From an uncultured Eubacteriales bacterium (lineage in GTDB: Bacteria > Bacillota > Clostridia > Oscillospirales > Oscillospiraceae): 64,000 bases of DNA. Both the position numbers and the translations under genes were made by a program. The notes beneath the pieces were generated by a model. That model searched no databases and had not been told where the DNA came from. It saw only the letters and a list, made by a program, of their open reading frames with translations. Where the stretch lies: positions 9,586-73,585 of the forward strand of contig UQVA01000008.1 in NCBI GenBank assembly GCA_900544405.1, given 5' to 3'. Shown piece after piece: positions 16,136-24,469 of this stretch. Positions within the stretch are counted from its first letter, which is position 1, and every line of letters starts with the position of its first letter.

Positions 16136-16963
16136 ATGAAACGTGAACGAACTTCCAAAATTCTCAATACCATCTGGGTCACGGCCTGCGCCGTCATCTT
16201 CCTGCTGCCATTGCTCTGGATGCTGTCCTCCTCCCTGAAAACCGGCCCGGAGGTCTTTGCCAAGGACTTTACCTGGCTGCCGAAGGTGTTCCAGTGGGAG
16301 AACTATGTGCGTGTCTGGAATGACAGCAAGGTCCCCTTCTGGAAGCTGTACCTGAACTCCCTGACCGTCAGCGTGGTGGGAACGCTGGGTCAGCTGCTCC
16401 TTTCCTCTCTGGCAGGCTACGCTCTGGCGAAGCTGCGCTTCCGGGGTAAGAACTTCGTGTTCCTGCTGATGATGGTTACCATGATGATCCCCGGACAGGC
16501 CACCATCATCCCCCGCTACATGATGTTCTTCTCCGTGGGCCTGTATGATACCCTGTGGGCCCTGATTTTGCCCTCCTTCTTCTCCATCAGCTCCATTTTC
16601 CTGCTGCGGCAGTTCTATCTGGGCCTGCCCAACGACCTGATGGAAGCGGCAAGAGTGGACGGCGGCAGCAACTTCCAGATCTGGTCCCGCATTCTGCTGC
16701 CTCTGACCAAACCGGCCATGGTGACGGTTACGGTGCTGGGCTTTATTTCCAGCTGGAATGAATACCTGAGTGCCCTGATTTTCCTGCCCAGCAACAAGAA
16801 TTACACCGTGTCTCTGGGCGTGCAGTATTGGATGCAGATGACCGACGAGTATAACCTGATGATGGCGGCGGCCGCCAGCACCATTCTGCCCATCATCGTC
16901 CTGTTCATCGCCACCCAGAAATATTTCGTGGAGAGCATCGCCACCACCGGTGTGAAAGGATAA
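16136..16963 (+). CDS. Carbohydrate ABC transporter permease (MalG/UgpE type)
   Basis: 275 residues, six membrane segments. The EAA loop reads EAARVDGGSNFQIWSRILLPL, and the C-terminus ends FVESIATTGVKG as in MalG-like proteins. AAAGGAGGG lies 8 nt before the ATG. It forms the membrane channel with the preceding permease and is followed after 4 nt by the phosphodiesterase gene, so the two are almost certainly cotranscribed. Confidence 0.93.
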   Translation: MKRERTSKILNTIWVTACAVIFLLPLLWMLSSSLKTGPEVFAKDFTWLPKVFQWENYVRVWNDSKVPFWKLYLNSLTVSVVGTLGQLLLSSLAGYALAKLRFRGKNFVFLLMMVTMMIPGQATIIPRYMMFFSVGLYDTLWALILPSFFSISSIFLLRQFYLGLPNDLMEAARVDGGSNFQIWSRILLPLTKPAMVTVTVLGFISSWNEYLSALIFLPSNKNYTVSLGVQYWMQMTDEYNLMMAAAASTILPIIVLFIATQKYFVESIATTGVKG

Positions 16964-16967
16964 TTCC

Positions 16968-17690
16968 ATGTACGAGCGCATTTATGCAAAGAATGCCGCC
17001 GCAGCTCCCAAGCTCATCGCCCACCGGGGGCTGGCGGTGGACCACCCCCAGAATACCCTGTCCGCCTTCCGGGCGGCGGGGGAAAAGGGGTTCTGGGCCA
17101 TTGAGACCGATGTTCACATGACCAAGGACGGCTTCCTGGTCTGCTGCCACAACGAGACCGTAGACGTCACCTACGAAGGCACGGGCCGCATCCCGGACCT
17201 GACCTGGGCGGAGATTCAGGCCATGCCCCACCGGCAGGACAAGAAGGAACGGATGCCTCTTTTTCGGGAGTATCTGGAGATTTGCAAAAATTCCGGCTGC
17301 CTGCCCTTCCTGGAGGTCAAGACCGCTCCCCCGGAGGATATTCTGAAGGAAGCCCTGGACGTGTTCCCGGTGGATGAAATTATTTTTTCCGGTATCCATC
17401 TGGAGCCGCTGCTGAGGGCACGGGCCGTTTGCCCGGAGATTTTCCTGCACCATATCTTCACAACACCTGAGGAAATGGCGCAACTGGAAAAAATTGGTAA
17501 TTGCGGCGTGTCCTATAAGATCGACGACCTGGCCGACGCCCCGGAGGGGCTTGTTCAGCGGGTTCACGATGCAGGAATGCTGCTGTGCCTCCGTGCGGCG
17601 GACACCCGGGAGAAGGCACTGAATATGATCGCCGCCGGACTGGACTATATGCCTACCAACAAAGTGACCCCTGCGGAGGTGCGTCCATGA
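16968..17690 (+). CDS. Glycerophosphodiester phosphodiesterase
   Basis: 240-residue GDPD TIM-barrel enzyme, cleaving glycerophosphodiesters to glycerol-3-phosphate and an alcohol. Catalytic and metal residues are in place: H19-R20 (IAHRG), E46 and D48 (IETDVH), H61 (CCHNETVD), and E/K in LEVKT. There is no signal peptide, so it acts in the cytoplasm like UgpQ. It sits directly behind CUT1 permeases, as ugpQ does behind the Ugp importer, which suggests that the imported compound is a glycerophosphodiester (inference). The stop overlaps the next start (ATGA). Confidence 0.92.
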   Translation: MYERIYAKNAAAAPKLIAHRGLAVDHPQNTLSAFRAAGEKGFWAIETDVHMTKDGFLVCCHNETVDVTYEGTGRIPDLTWAEIQAMPHRQDKKERMPLFREYLEICKNSGCLPFLEVKTAPPEDILKEALDVFPVDEIIFSGIHLEPLLRARAVCPEIFLHHIFTTPEEMAQLEKIGNCGVSYKIDDLADAPEGLVQRVHDAGMLLCLRAADTREKALNMIAAGLDYMPTNKVTPAEVRP

Positions 17691-18313
17691 CCGGCACCGA
17701 GCGGATCCTGAACGGAAAATTCTGGTATCTGCTGACAAAAGTCTCCCAACTTCTGGAGCTGAGCCTGCTGTGGACCCTGTTCAGCGTTCCCGTTTTGACC
17801 ATCGGGGCATCTTCGGCGGCCCTTTTTGACCTGCTGGGGCGGCTGGACACCATGGGCAGCAAGACGTTTTCCACATTCTGGGAATCCTTTCAGGCCCATT
17901 GGAAGTCCGGCAGCCTCTGGTGGCTCTTTACGGCGGCGGTGGCAGCATTGGGCGTTGTGGACCTGAGCATCTGCATCCCCAACTTCACTACCGGCTATTT
18001 TATGGCTGTCGTCACGGGACTGCTGGTGGCACTGCTGCTGATTTTCACCTGCATGAGTGCCTATTTGCTGCCCTTGTCCATTACCGGCGGACGCACCTTC
18101 CGGGAAAGTCTGCGCCCGGCCATGGTTTTCGCCCTTTCCAACATCGTCGGCAATATTCTCATCGTGCTGACCCTGGCGGCGGGGACCTGGATTTTGGGCC
18201 GCATCTGGTATGTGGGCTTCCTGTTCCCGGCATTTTTCGCCCTGCCCATTTCCACCGTGACCCGCCGGGCCATGGGGAAGGCGGGGCTTCTTCCCGAGGA
18301 GGACGACGAATGA
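17687..18313 (+). CDS. YesL-like DUF624 membrane protein
   Basis: 208 residues, about four to five membrane helices. It begins RILNGKFWYLLTKVSQLLELSLLWTLFSVPVLTIG, the standard DUF624 opening, and ends with FALPISTVTRRAM. YesL-type proteins accompany CUT1 sugar importers in many Firmicutes; their role is not known. The start at 17687 overlaps the phosphodiesterase stop, and its own stop overlaps the kinase start. Confidence 0.85.
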   Translation: MTGTERILNGKFWYLLTKVSQLLELSLLWTLFSVPVLTIGASSAALFDLLGRLDTMGSKTFSTFWESFQAHWKSGSLWWLFTAAVAALGVVDLSICIPNFTTGYFMAVVTGLLVALLLIFTCMSAYLLPLSITGGRTFRESLRPAMVFALSNIVGNILIVLTLAAGTWILGRIWYVGFLFPAFFALPISTVTRRAMGKAGLLPEEDDE

Positions 18314-19890
18314 GAAAGCAATATACCATCGGCGTGGATTTCGGCACCCTGTCCGCCCGGGCCGTGCTGGCCGATTTGAAAACCGGCGAAATACTGGCGG
18401 ACAGCGTCAGCGTGTACGCCCACGCCGTTCTGGACCGGCAGCTTCCGGAGACCGGGGAAGCCCTGCCCGCCGGATGGGCCTTGGAGGACCCGGCGGACTG
18501 GGAGGAGGCATTGTACGCAACGATTTCCGGCGTGATCCGGAAAAGCGGCGTGGAGCCGGAAAACATCATCGGCGTGGGAGTGGATTTCACCTCTGCCACC
18601 GTACTGCCTCTGGATAAGAACGGCCGTCCCCTGTGTCAGGACCCGGCCTTCCGCCAAGAGAAAAACGCCTGGCCCAAGCTTTGGAAGCACCACGGCTCCC
18701 AGAAGCAGGCGGCGAAAATCCGCCGGGTGCTGGAGGCCATGGACCCGGAACGGCTTTCCAGCAATTTCCAGCTGGCCGGTGCGGAAAGTGAGCTTGCCAA
18801 GGTCCTGCAGACCCTGGAGGAGGCCCCGGAGGTCTACCGGGCTGCCGCCCATTTTGCCGAGGCGGGGGATTACATGGTGTCCCTGCTCACCGGCAAGCTG
18901 GTGCAGAATCGGGGCACGGCAGGTCTGAAAAGCATTTACAGCATGGAAAAGGGCTGGCCGGACCGGGAAATTCTGACGGCCATTCATCCGGAATTTGCAA
19001 ATTATCTCACGGAAAAATGGAACCAGCCCCTGCTGGACCCCGGCGAGAAGGCCGGGACGGTTACGGCGGCGGCATCGGAAAAGACCGGCCTGCCGGTGGG
19101 CTGCGCCGTGGCGGTGTCCGTCATTGACGGCCATGCGGCGCCCCCTGCCTGCGGCCTTCGCGGGGAGGACACGCCCCTGCTGATCCTGGGCACCGGGTCT
19201 ACGACCACGGTCCTTTCCAAGACCTACCGCTTTGTGGACGGGACCTGCGGCATCGTGAGGGACGGCATCCTGCCCGGCTTTTACGGTTACGAGGCGGGCC
19301 AGTGCTGCGTGGGCGACCAGTACGCCTGGTACGCTGCCCATTGCGGTCTGAATCAGTGGGAGCTGACGGACAAGGCCGCCAGGCTGACCCCCGGTGAAAG
19401 CGGCCTGGTGGCGGTGGACTGGTGGAACGGCAGCCGGAGCCCCTACATGAATGAAAAGCTCAAGGGCGTGATCTCCGGCCTGCGGCTGTCCACCCGGCCC
19501 GAAGAGGTCTACCGGGCCATGCTGGAGGCCACGGCCTTCGGCTGCCGGAATATTTATGACCGTTTTCGACAGGCAGGCTTCCGGTTCCGGGAAATTCGGG
19601 CCACCGGCGGCATTCCGGGGAAAAATCCCCTGGTCATGCAGATCTACGCCGACGTGCTGGGCCTGCCCATCCGGCTGGCGGGAATGCAGTACGGATCGGC
19701 CCTGGGCAGCGCCATGTTCGCAGGTCTGGCCGCCGGAGCATTTTCCGGTATGGACGAGGCCATGGACCGGATGGAGGACCTTTCCGATACGGTCTATACC
19801 CCGAACCCGGAAAATGCGGAAATTTACGACCGGCTTTACGGCCGCTACCGCCGCATCATCGACTTCTTCCGGCAGGAGTATGAGAATTAA
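18310..19890 (+). CDS. FGGY-family carbohydrate kinase, ribulokinase-like
   Basis: 526 residues with the actin-like kinase fold. N-terminal phosphate motif YTIGVDFGTLSARAVLADL. The ribulokinase-type region is VGVDFTSATVLPLDKNGRPL, and the ATP-domain motif is LILGTGSTTTVLS. The C-terminal FGGY signature part reads IRATGGIPGKNPLVMQIYADVLGLPI. Length and these motifs place it with AraB. No AraA or AraD accompanies it, and the operon instead holds a phosphodiesterase and an FAD enzyme, so the true substrate may be another ketose or polyol. The start overlaps the DUF624 stop by 4 nt. It is the last gene of the cluster. Confidence 0.88.
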   Translation: MRKQYTIGVDFGTLSARAVLADLKTGEILADSVSVYAHAVLDRQLPETGEALPAGWALEDPADWEEALYATISGVIRKSGVEPENIIGVGVDFTSATVLPLDKNGRPLCQDPAFRQEKNAWPKLWKHHGSQKQAAKIRRVLEAMDPERLSSNFQLAGAESELAKVLQTLEEAPEVYRAAAHFAEAGDYMVSLLTGKLVQNRGTAGLKSIYSMEKGWPDREILTAIHPEFANYLTEKWNQPLLDPGEKAGTVTAAASEKTGLPVGCAVAVSVIDGHAAPPACGLRGEDTPLLILGTGSTTTVLSKTYRFVDGTCGIVRDGILPGFYGYEAGQCCVGDQYAWYAAHCGLNQWELTDKAARLTPGESGLVAVDWWNGSRSPYMNEKLKGVISGLRLSTRPEEVYRAMLEATAFGCRNIYDRFRQAGFRFREIRATGGIPGKNPLVMQIYADVLGLPIRLAGMQYGSALGSAMFAGLAAGAFSGMDEAMDRMEDLSDTVYTPNPENAEIYDRLYGRYRRIIDFFRQEYEN

Positions 19891-19910
19891 AGCGGAAAAG
19901 AAGAAAACGA

Positions 19911-19952
19911 CCCCTCAGCGAAGCAGGAAAACGCCGCTCTGCTGAGGGGATT
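19911..19952 (+). terminator. Stem-loop after the FGGY kinase
   Basis: CCCCTCAGC (19911-19919) pairs with GCTGAGGGG (19941-19949), followed by ATTTC. Confidence 0.55.
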
Positions 19953-19998
19953 TCGTATAGGCCTTGCGGAGACGGTAAAATCTGACGGCGAGGCGTAA

Positions 19999-20054
19999 GG
20001 CTCCCCTGTGTAGAGGGAGCTGTCTGCCCTGCGGGCAGACTGAGGGGGTGTAAT
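19999..20054 (+). repeat. Family A single arm
   Basis: GGCTCCCCTGTGTAGAGGGA, inner hairpin GTCTGCCC/GGGCAGAC, TGAGGGGGTGTA. No partner arm follows. Confidence 0.8.
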
Positions 20055-20133
20055 CTTCCAAGGTTTGGACACCTCCCGGCGAGGCTTTGTAGGGGCGGCG
20101 GCATGCCTCGCCCCTACACTTAATAACCAACTG

Positions 20134-20190
20134 CCTACCGCCCCTCATCCGGCCACCCGTAAGGGTGGCCACCTTCCCCCAGGGGAAGGC
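20134..20190 (-). repeat. Family B arm, reversed
   Basis: CCTACCGCCCCTCATCC, inner hairpin GGCCACCC/GGGTGGCC, CCTTCCCCCAGGGGAAGG. Confidence 0.8.
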
Positions 20191-20225
20191 TATTTTTCAC
20201 CTCGCCGGGAGGCTGTTCGCAAAAC

Positions 20226-20263
20226 AGCGACCCCCCGGAGGCAAATGCCTCCGGGGGTTCGCT
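20226..20263 (-). terminator. Terminator of the PAP2-DUF3786-alr operon
   Basis: Long stem on the minus strand: AGCGAACCCCCGGAGGCA pairs with TGCCTCCGGGGGGTCGCT with one mismatch, then GTTTTGC. Confidence 0.7.
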
Positions 20264-20271
20264 ATGCTTTT

Positions 20272-21438
20272 TCACCCATTCTCCAACAAATAATGCACGG
20301 AATAGGTCTCTTTTCCCTGCCGGGTGTAAATTCTCGGCACACGGCGGCTCAGACCGCAGACCAACTCATAATTGAAGGTGTCCGCCGCAGCGGCCATGTC
20401 CTCCACGGTGATGACCTCGTCCCCGTCCCGGCCCACCAGCACCACCGGGTCCTCCAGCTTCACGCCGGGGATGTCCGTCACGTCTACCATCATCTGGTCC
20501 ATGCACACCCGGCCTAAAATGGGCGCCTTTTTGCCCCTTATCAGACAGTAGAATTTCCCGGACAGGCTCCGGCGGTAGCCGTCGGCATAGCCCACCGGCA
20601 CGGTGGCCACCACGGTATCCTTCGTCGTCGTGAACGTCCCTCCGTAGCTGATTTCCCGGCCGGGAGCCAGGGTTTTCAGATGGGTGATACGGCTGTGCCA
20701 GCTCAGCGCCGGGGTCAGGTGCAGACTGCCCGGGTCCACCTCGTCGCTGGGGTACATTCCGTAGGTGATGATGCCGGAGCGGACCATTTCATAGTGCTCC
20801 TTGAAATTCATCAGGCCTGCCGAATTGTCCAGATGCCGGATGGGGATGTTTACCCCCCGGTCCTTCAGCATGGAGACAAAGGCGTCGAATTTCTCCGCCT
20901 GGGCGTAGGAACGGCTCAGATCGGCGCTGTCCGCCGTGGCAAAATGGCTGAAAATGCCCTCGATTTCCAGATTGGGCAGCTTCGCAATACGCTCGCAGGC
21001 GTCCGCATCCTCCTCCGTCACCTGGAAGCCGATGCGGCTCATGCCCGTATCCACCGCCAGATGGCACTTGGCAATGCGGCCCAGCTTCTGGGCGGCCTGG
21101 GAAAGGGCCTGGGCATCGGCTTCATGGAAAATGGCAGGGCGAATCTCCCCGGAAACGGCGGCGGGGAAGGCCGGAACGGGGGTGTAGCCCAGGATCAGAA
21201 TGGGGGTGGTGATATTGGCCTGCCGCAGCTCCAGCGCCTCCAGAATGGAGGAAACGCCGAAGAAAGCGCAGTGGCTTTCCAGAGCCTTGGCCACTTCCAC
21301 GGCGCCGTGGCCGTAGGCATCGGCCTTGATGACCGCCAGGACCATGGTCCCGGCCTTTTCGGAAATGGCCGAGAGATTGTCCAGCATGGCGTCCAGGTCG
21401 ATTTTCACATAGGTGGAGTCCAAATCTCGTAAACTCAT
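20272..21438 (-). CDS. alr: Alanine racemase
   Basis: 388-residue PLP enzyme that makes D-alanine for peptidoglycan. The PLP lysine is K38 in AVIKADAYGHG. Other family motifs are HLAVDTGMSRIGF, HLDNSAGLMN, MVRSGIITYGMYP, the catalytic tyrosine segment EISYGGTF, and GRVCMDQMMVDVTDIP. The start at 21438 was chosen because it overlaps the stop of the upstream DUF3786 gene (ATGA) and matches the usual N-terminus; a longer frame exists upstream but overlaps that gene. A glutamate racemase gene lies 2.3 kb away, so both D-amino-acid racemases for the cell wall are in this window. Confidence 0.95.
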   Translation of the reverse strand: MSLRDLDSTYVKIDLDAMLDNLSAISEKAGTMVLAVIKADAYGHGAVEVAKALESHCAFFGVSSILEALELRQANITTPILILGYTPVPAFPAAVSGEIRPAIFHEADAQALSQAAQKLGRIAKCHLAVDTGMSRIGFQVTEEDADACERIAKLPNLEIEGIFSHFATADSADLSRSYAQAEKFDAFVSMLKDRGVNIPIRHLDNSAGLMNFKEHYEMVRSGIITYGMYPSDEVDPGSLHLTPALSWHSRITHLKTLAPGREISYGGTFTTTKDTVVATVPVGYADGYRRSLSGKFYCLIRGKKAPILGRVCMDQMMVDVTDIPGVKLEDPVVLVGRDGDEVITVEDMAAAADTFNYELVCGLSRRVPRIYTRQGKETYSVHYLLENG

Positions 21439-22085
21439 TGGTGTCCTTCTTCCTTGATCCGCTCCAGCAGCAGCCCCACGGCGTACCACATGGTCTCGTA
21501 TCGGATAAATTGCAGGGCGTTTTCGTCCCAGAGATACCGGAGCCGGGGAGCAAATTCCTCGTCGGAGTGCCAGAACTGCACCCAGACAGGGACCCCCAGC
21601 ACGGCGGGGACGGCGTAGCCCAGGTCGGCCCCCGGCATGGGAGCGGCCCCCAGGGCCAGACAGCCCTTGGTAAGTACCTCCGGATGTGCGTCAAAAAACA
21701 CCGCATCCGGGTTATCGTCCTGTTCCAGCAGCCCCTGATGGAATTGAAGGCCGAAGTCCCGCATGGCCTTCCAGGAGCCGGATAGCTTGGCCCCCGGCTT
21801 GCTGTCACAAAGCACATCGAACAGGGTCAGCGTTTCCGCAAAACTGCTTCCGTCGGCCCAGGCTTTACCGATTTTCTTTTCCATCCGGCCCGTGGAGCGT
21901 TCAATGCGGTATTCCCGGCCCATCATGGGGGCGTAGAGATAGGTTTCGTCGGCTTTCAGGGAAAATTTCCGGGCCAGAACTTCCGTGTCATAGCCTAAGA
22001 ATCGTTTCCGGGCGTTTTCTGCCTGAATCAGATAATTGTTCGCTTTTTCCCGGAACATGGGGGAAAAGACCGTTTCGTTATTCAT
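21435..22085 (-). CDS. DUF3786 domain protein
   Basis: 216 residues, soluble. Segments ETLTLFDVLCDSKPGAKLSGSW, LGAAPMPGADLGYAVPAVLGVPVWVQFW and RYETMWYAVGLLLERI fit the DUF3786 family seen in anaerobic bacteria. The family has no known function; some members are linked to corrinoid or anaerobic metabolism by context only. Here it lies between a PAP2 protein and alr, overlapping both (8 and 4 nt), so it is in one operon with them. Confidence 0.8.
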   Translation of the reverse strand: MNNETVFSPMFREKANNYLIQAENARKRFLGYDTEVLARKFSLKADETYLYAPMMGREYRIERSTGRMEKKIGKAWADGSSFAETLTLFDVLCDSKPGAKLSGSWKAMRDFGLQFHQGLLEQDDNPDAVFFDAHPEVLTKGCLALGAAPMPGADLGYAVPAVLGVPVWVQFWHSDEEFAPRLRYLWDENALQFIRYETMWYAVGLLLERIKEEGHQ

Positions 22086-22740
22086 TCACTTTCTCCTTTT
22101 TCGGCAGCTTGTAGACCAGCACATAGCCCAGCAAGCTCATCAGCAGCCCGCCCACCAGATCGATAAAAGAATGCTGCTTCACGAAGCACACGGAGATATT
22201 GATGAGCATTCCTGTCAGGAAAAACGCCCATTTCCAGAATCCGGAAGAAAACCGCTGAGAATCCCAGGCCCCGAACACCACGGCCATGGAGCCGATGACG
22301 TGGAGGGAGGGACAGACATTGGTATTGGTGTCGAAGTGATAGAAGGCTTGGGCCAAATGGGTGAAGAAATTGTCCCGGACGAATTCCGTAGGCCGCAGGT
22401 CCTGCTTTGTGGGCCAGACCACATAAATAAGCAGCGTCAGGGTGTAGGTGAAAGCCACGAAGTGCATGAACTTCCGGAAGCTTTTCGGCTCCCAGAGGGC
22501 CAGATATACATTCATTCCCACTAAGAATACGAACCAGAACAGGTAGGGAATGAAGAAATATTCGCAGAAAGGGATGAGATCATCCACACGGCAATGAACG
22601 CTGAAGCAGTCCGCAGCCGGACGCAGAAACTCCAGAGCGCCGAAAGCAATGCCGTAGGCCGGCCAGTAAAGCACCCAGAGCAGATGAGAAAATTGCGGAG
22701 AGGTCAAGTTATTTGGCCGCAGAGAACGTAGATCGATCAT
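22078..22740 (-). CDS. PAP2-superfamily membrane phosphatase
   Basis: 220 residues with about six membrane helices. Phosphatase motifs: CPSLHVIGS (the S-x-H region with catalytic His) and VKQHSFIDLVGG (second catalytic His and Asp). The first motif (K-x6-RP) is degenerate, with only WPTKQDLRPTEF visible. It probably acts on a lipid phosphate or undecaprenyl-type carrier, or is an inositolphosphotransferase-like member. First gene of the operon with DUF3786 and alr, which hints at a cell-envelope role. Confidence 0.85.
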   Translation of the reverse strand: MIDLRSLRPNNLTSPQFSHLLWVLYWPAYGIAFGALEFLRPAADCFSVHCRVDDLIPFCEYFFIPYLFWFVFLVGMNVYLALWEPKSFRKFMHFVAFTYTLTLLIYVVWPTKQDLRPTEFVRDNFFTHLAQAFYHFDTNTNVCPSLHVIGSMAVVFGAWDSQRFSSGFWKWAFFLTGMLINISVCFVKQHSFIDLVGGLLMSLLGYVLVYKLPKKEKVNE

Positions 22741-23052
22741 GGGTCGCTCCTGAAATGAGGATAAGAATTTCGAAAAAGAGAGAAAACGTGCGAAGCCGGA
22801 ACTACCCCGGCGAGGCCGGATGAGGGGCGGGACGCACCCTCAATTCTGTTTGTAGGGGCATGCCGCCCCCACACGCAATAACCGACTGCCTACCGCCCCT
22901 CGTCCTACTCCGCCGCCTGGATTCATCCAATGCGAAAAAAGCGATGCTCTTATAATACCACAAACGCCGGGAATTTCAATATCCGTTCCACAAGCCGCCC
23001 ATAAAAATTTCCTTTTGGCGGGGCAATCGGAGCCGGGAGGGGCTTTTTCGAC
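22741..23052. other. Leader and intergenic stretch with repeat remnants and PAP2-operon promoter
   Basis: No gene. Between 22800 and 22915 are broken family B ends (GGATGAGGGGCGG and CTACCGCCCCTCGTCC) around a short TGTAGGGGCATGCCGCCCCC palindrome. The promoter of the minus-strand operon lies at 22952-22979, so the repeat is part of a long 5' leader of the PAP2 mRNA. Confidence 0.55.
22952..22979 (-). promoter_or_regulatory. Sigma-A promoter of the PAP2-DUF3786-alr operon
   Basis: Minus strand: TTGAAA (22979-22974), 16 bp spacer, TATTAT (22957-22952), about 210 nt before the PAP2 start. Confidence 0.6.
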
Positions 23053-23583
23053 TTATTTTGTCACCTTGACCTGAAAGCCGGCCAGGACGTCCAGGACTTC
23101 TTCATGGAGTTTTTTATCGAAGGAATCGGTCAGGCTGGCGTCCACGGTGATGGTGGCCTCCGGGTAGCGGCTTTGCAGCACCACGGCGTTGCTGACCACG
23201 CAGATATTGCTGACCAGGCCCACCAGCTCGATCTCGTCGGCCTTTTCCGGCAGGACGGATGCCACCGCCGGGTCGGCCACATTCATGCCGAAGGTCAGCT
23301 TATCTATGGCCACGGCGTTCACCTCCGCCAGCGCCTTGGCAGTTTCCCCGTAGACCTGCCAGCCGGTGCTTCCCTTGATGCAATGGACCACGGGCAGATT
23401 TTTTCCCTCCCGGGTCTCTAAGTAGTTCTCAAAATGGGTATCTCTGGTGAAAAATACCCGGCCTTTGCCGTAGGAGCGGATCTTTGCTGCGATGCCCGCA
23501 TCCAGCTTCTCCGCTCCGGGGAAGCCCAGGGCCCCGTCTACAAAGTCGTTCTGATAATCGATGACGAAAAGATAGCGTTCCAT
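23053..23583 (-). CDS. Isochorismatase-family cysteine hydrolase (nicotinamidase-like)
   Basis: 176 residues. The triad is visible: D9 in FVIDYQNDFVDG, the lysine in CIKGSTGWQ, and the cysteine in VSNICVVSNAV. The TRDTHFENY segment provides the usual metal-side Asp and His of nicotinamidase-like members. It may hydrolyse nicotinamide or another amide; the family is broad. The start at 23583 has GGAGG 7 nt upstream. It is divergent from murI. Confidence 0.88.
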   Translation of the reverse strand: MERYLFVIDYQNDFVDGALGFPGAEKLDAGIAAKIRSYGKGRVFFTRDTHFENYLETREGKNLPVVHCIKGSTGWQVYGETAKALAEVNAVAIDKLTFGMNVADPAVASVLPEKADEIELVGLVSNICVVSNAVVLQSRYPEATITVDASLTDSFDKKLHEEVLDVLAGFQVKVTK

Positions 23584-23612
23584 GGAAATTGCCTCCAATT
23601 CTGATTTGCTAT

Positions 23613-23641
23613 ACCATAACAAATTCCGACGGAAAAGTCAA
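23613..23641 (-). promoter_or_regulatory. Promoter of the isochorismatase-family gene
   Basis: Minus strand: TTGACT (23641-23636), 17 bp spacer, TATGGT (23618-23613). Confidence 0.6.
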
Positions 23642-23648
23642 CGAGGCA

Positions 23649-23677
23649 TTGAAACCCTTGGGCAAATCTGTTACAAT
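23649..23677 (+). promoter_or_regulatory. Promoter of murI
   Basis: TTGAAA (23649-23654), 17 bp spacer, TACAAT (23672-23677), 25 nt before the start codon. Confidence 0.7.
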
Positions 23678-23702
23678 GGAGCGTAACAAAGGAGGCGGAC
23701 CC

Positions 23703-24458
23703 ATGAAGCAAGACTATATCGCCGTGATGGATTCGGGCCTTGGGGGTCTGAGCGTGCTGCGGGAGCTGCGGCGGCTGCTGCCTCAGGAGCGCTATCTCTA
23801 TTTCGGGGACTCGGCCAACGCCCCCTATGGGACCAAAACCGTACCGGAGGTCCGGCGGCTGACCCTGGCCGCTGCGGAGAAGCTGAAGGAGCAGGGCATC
23901 AAGGCTCTGGTTGTGGCCTGCAATACGGCTACCGCTGCCGCCATTTCCGACCTGCGCCGTGCCTTCCCGGACCTGATCGTCATCGGCATGGAACCGGCCC
24001 TGAAACCGGCGGCGGAGCATTTTCCAAGAGGCCGGGTGGGGGTCATGGCCACACCGCTGACGTTGCGGGAGGAGAAATTTTCCGCCCTTCTTCATCGCTT
24101 TGACGACACCTGCCGCATTGACCCCATCCCTGCGCCGGGGCTGGTGGAACTGGTGGAGCAGGGCAAGGCGGATTCCCCGGAGGCTCTGGACCTGATGTTC
24201 CGGGTCCTGGGGCCATACACGGGCAAGCTGGACGCCCTGGTCCTGGGCTGCACTCACTTCCCCTTTGCTGTGCGCGCCATCCGGGCGGTGCTGGGGCCGG
24301 AGGTGGAATTGCTGGACGGCGGCCCCGGCACGGCCCGGGAGACGAAACGCCGTCTGGCCCAGGCGGGGCTTCTCTATGACGGCCCCGGGGAACTGATTCT
24401 GTGCAACAGCCTGCCGGGTCCGGAGATTCTGGACCTGAGCCGGAAATTATTGGAATAG
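23703..24458 (+). CDS. murI: Glutamate racemase
   Basis: 251 residues; interconverts L- and D-glutamate for peptidoglycan. The two catalytic cysteines are in VVACNTATAAA and VLGCTHFPF. The substrate-binding D10-S11 lies in VMDSGLGGLSVL, with YFGDSANAPYG following. AAAGGAGG precedes the ATG at 23703; the frame is open upstream but the promoter rules that out. It ends with TAG, showing that TAG is an ordinary stop codon in this genome. Followed after 11 nt by uridine kinase. Confidence 0.95.
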   Translation: MKQDYIAVMDSGLGGLSVLRELRRLLPQERYLYFGDSANAPYGTKTVPEVRRLTLAAAEKLKEQGIKALVVACNTATAAAISDLRRAFPDLIVIGMEPALKPAAEHFPRGRVGVMATPLTLREEKFSALLHRFDDTCRIDPIPAPGLVELVEQGKADSPEALDLMFRVLGPYTGKLDALVLGCTHFPFAVRAIRAVLGPEVELLDGGPGTARETKRRLAQAGLLYDGPGELILCNSLPGPEILDLSRKLLE

Positions 24459-24469
24459 GAGAGAGAACC

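Larger units (their letters stand above)
19953..20225. other. Intergenic stretch made of repeats
   Basis: No gene. Contains a family A single arm (19999-20054), a short palindrome TGTAGGGGCGGCGGCATGCC with its mirror CGCCCCTACAC (about 20088-20119), and a reversed family B arm (20134-20190). Confidence 0.7.
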
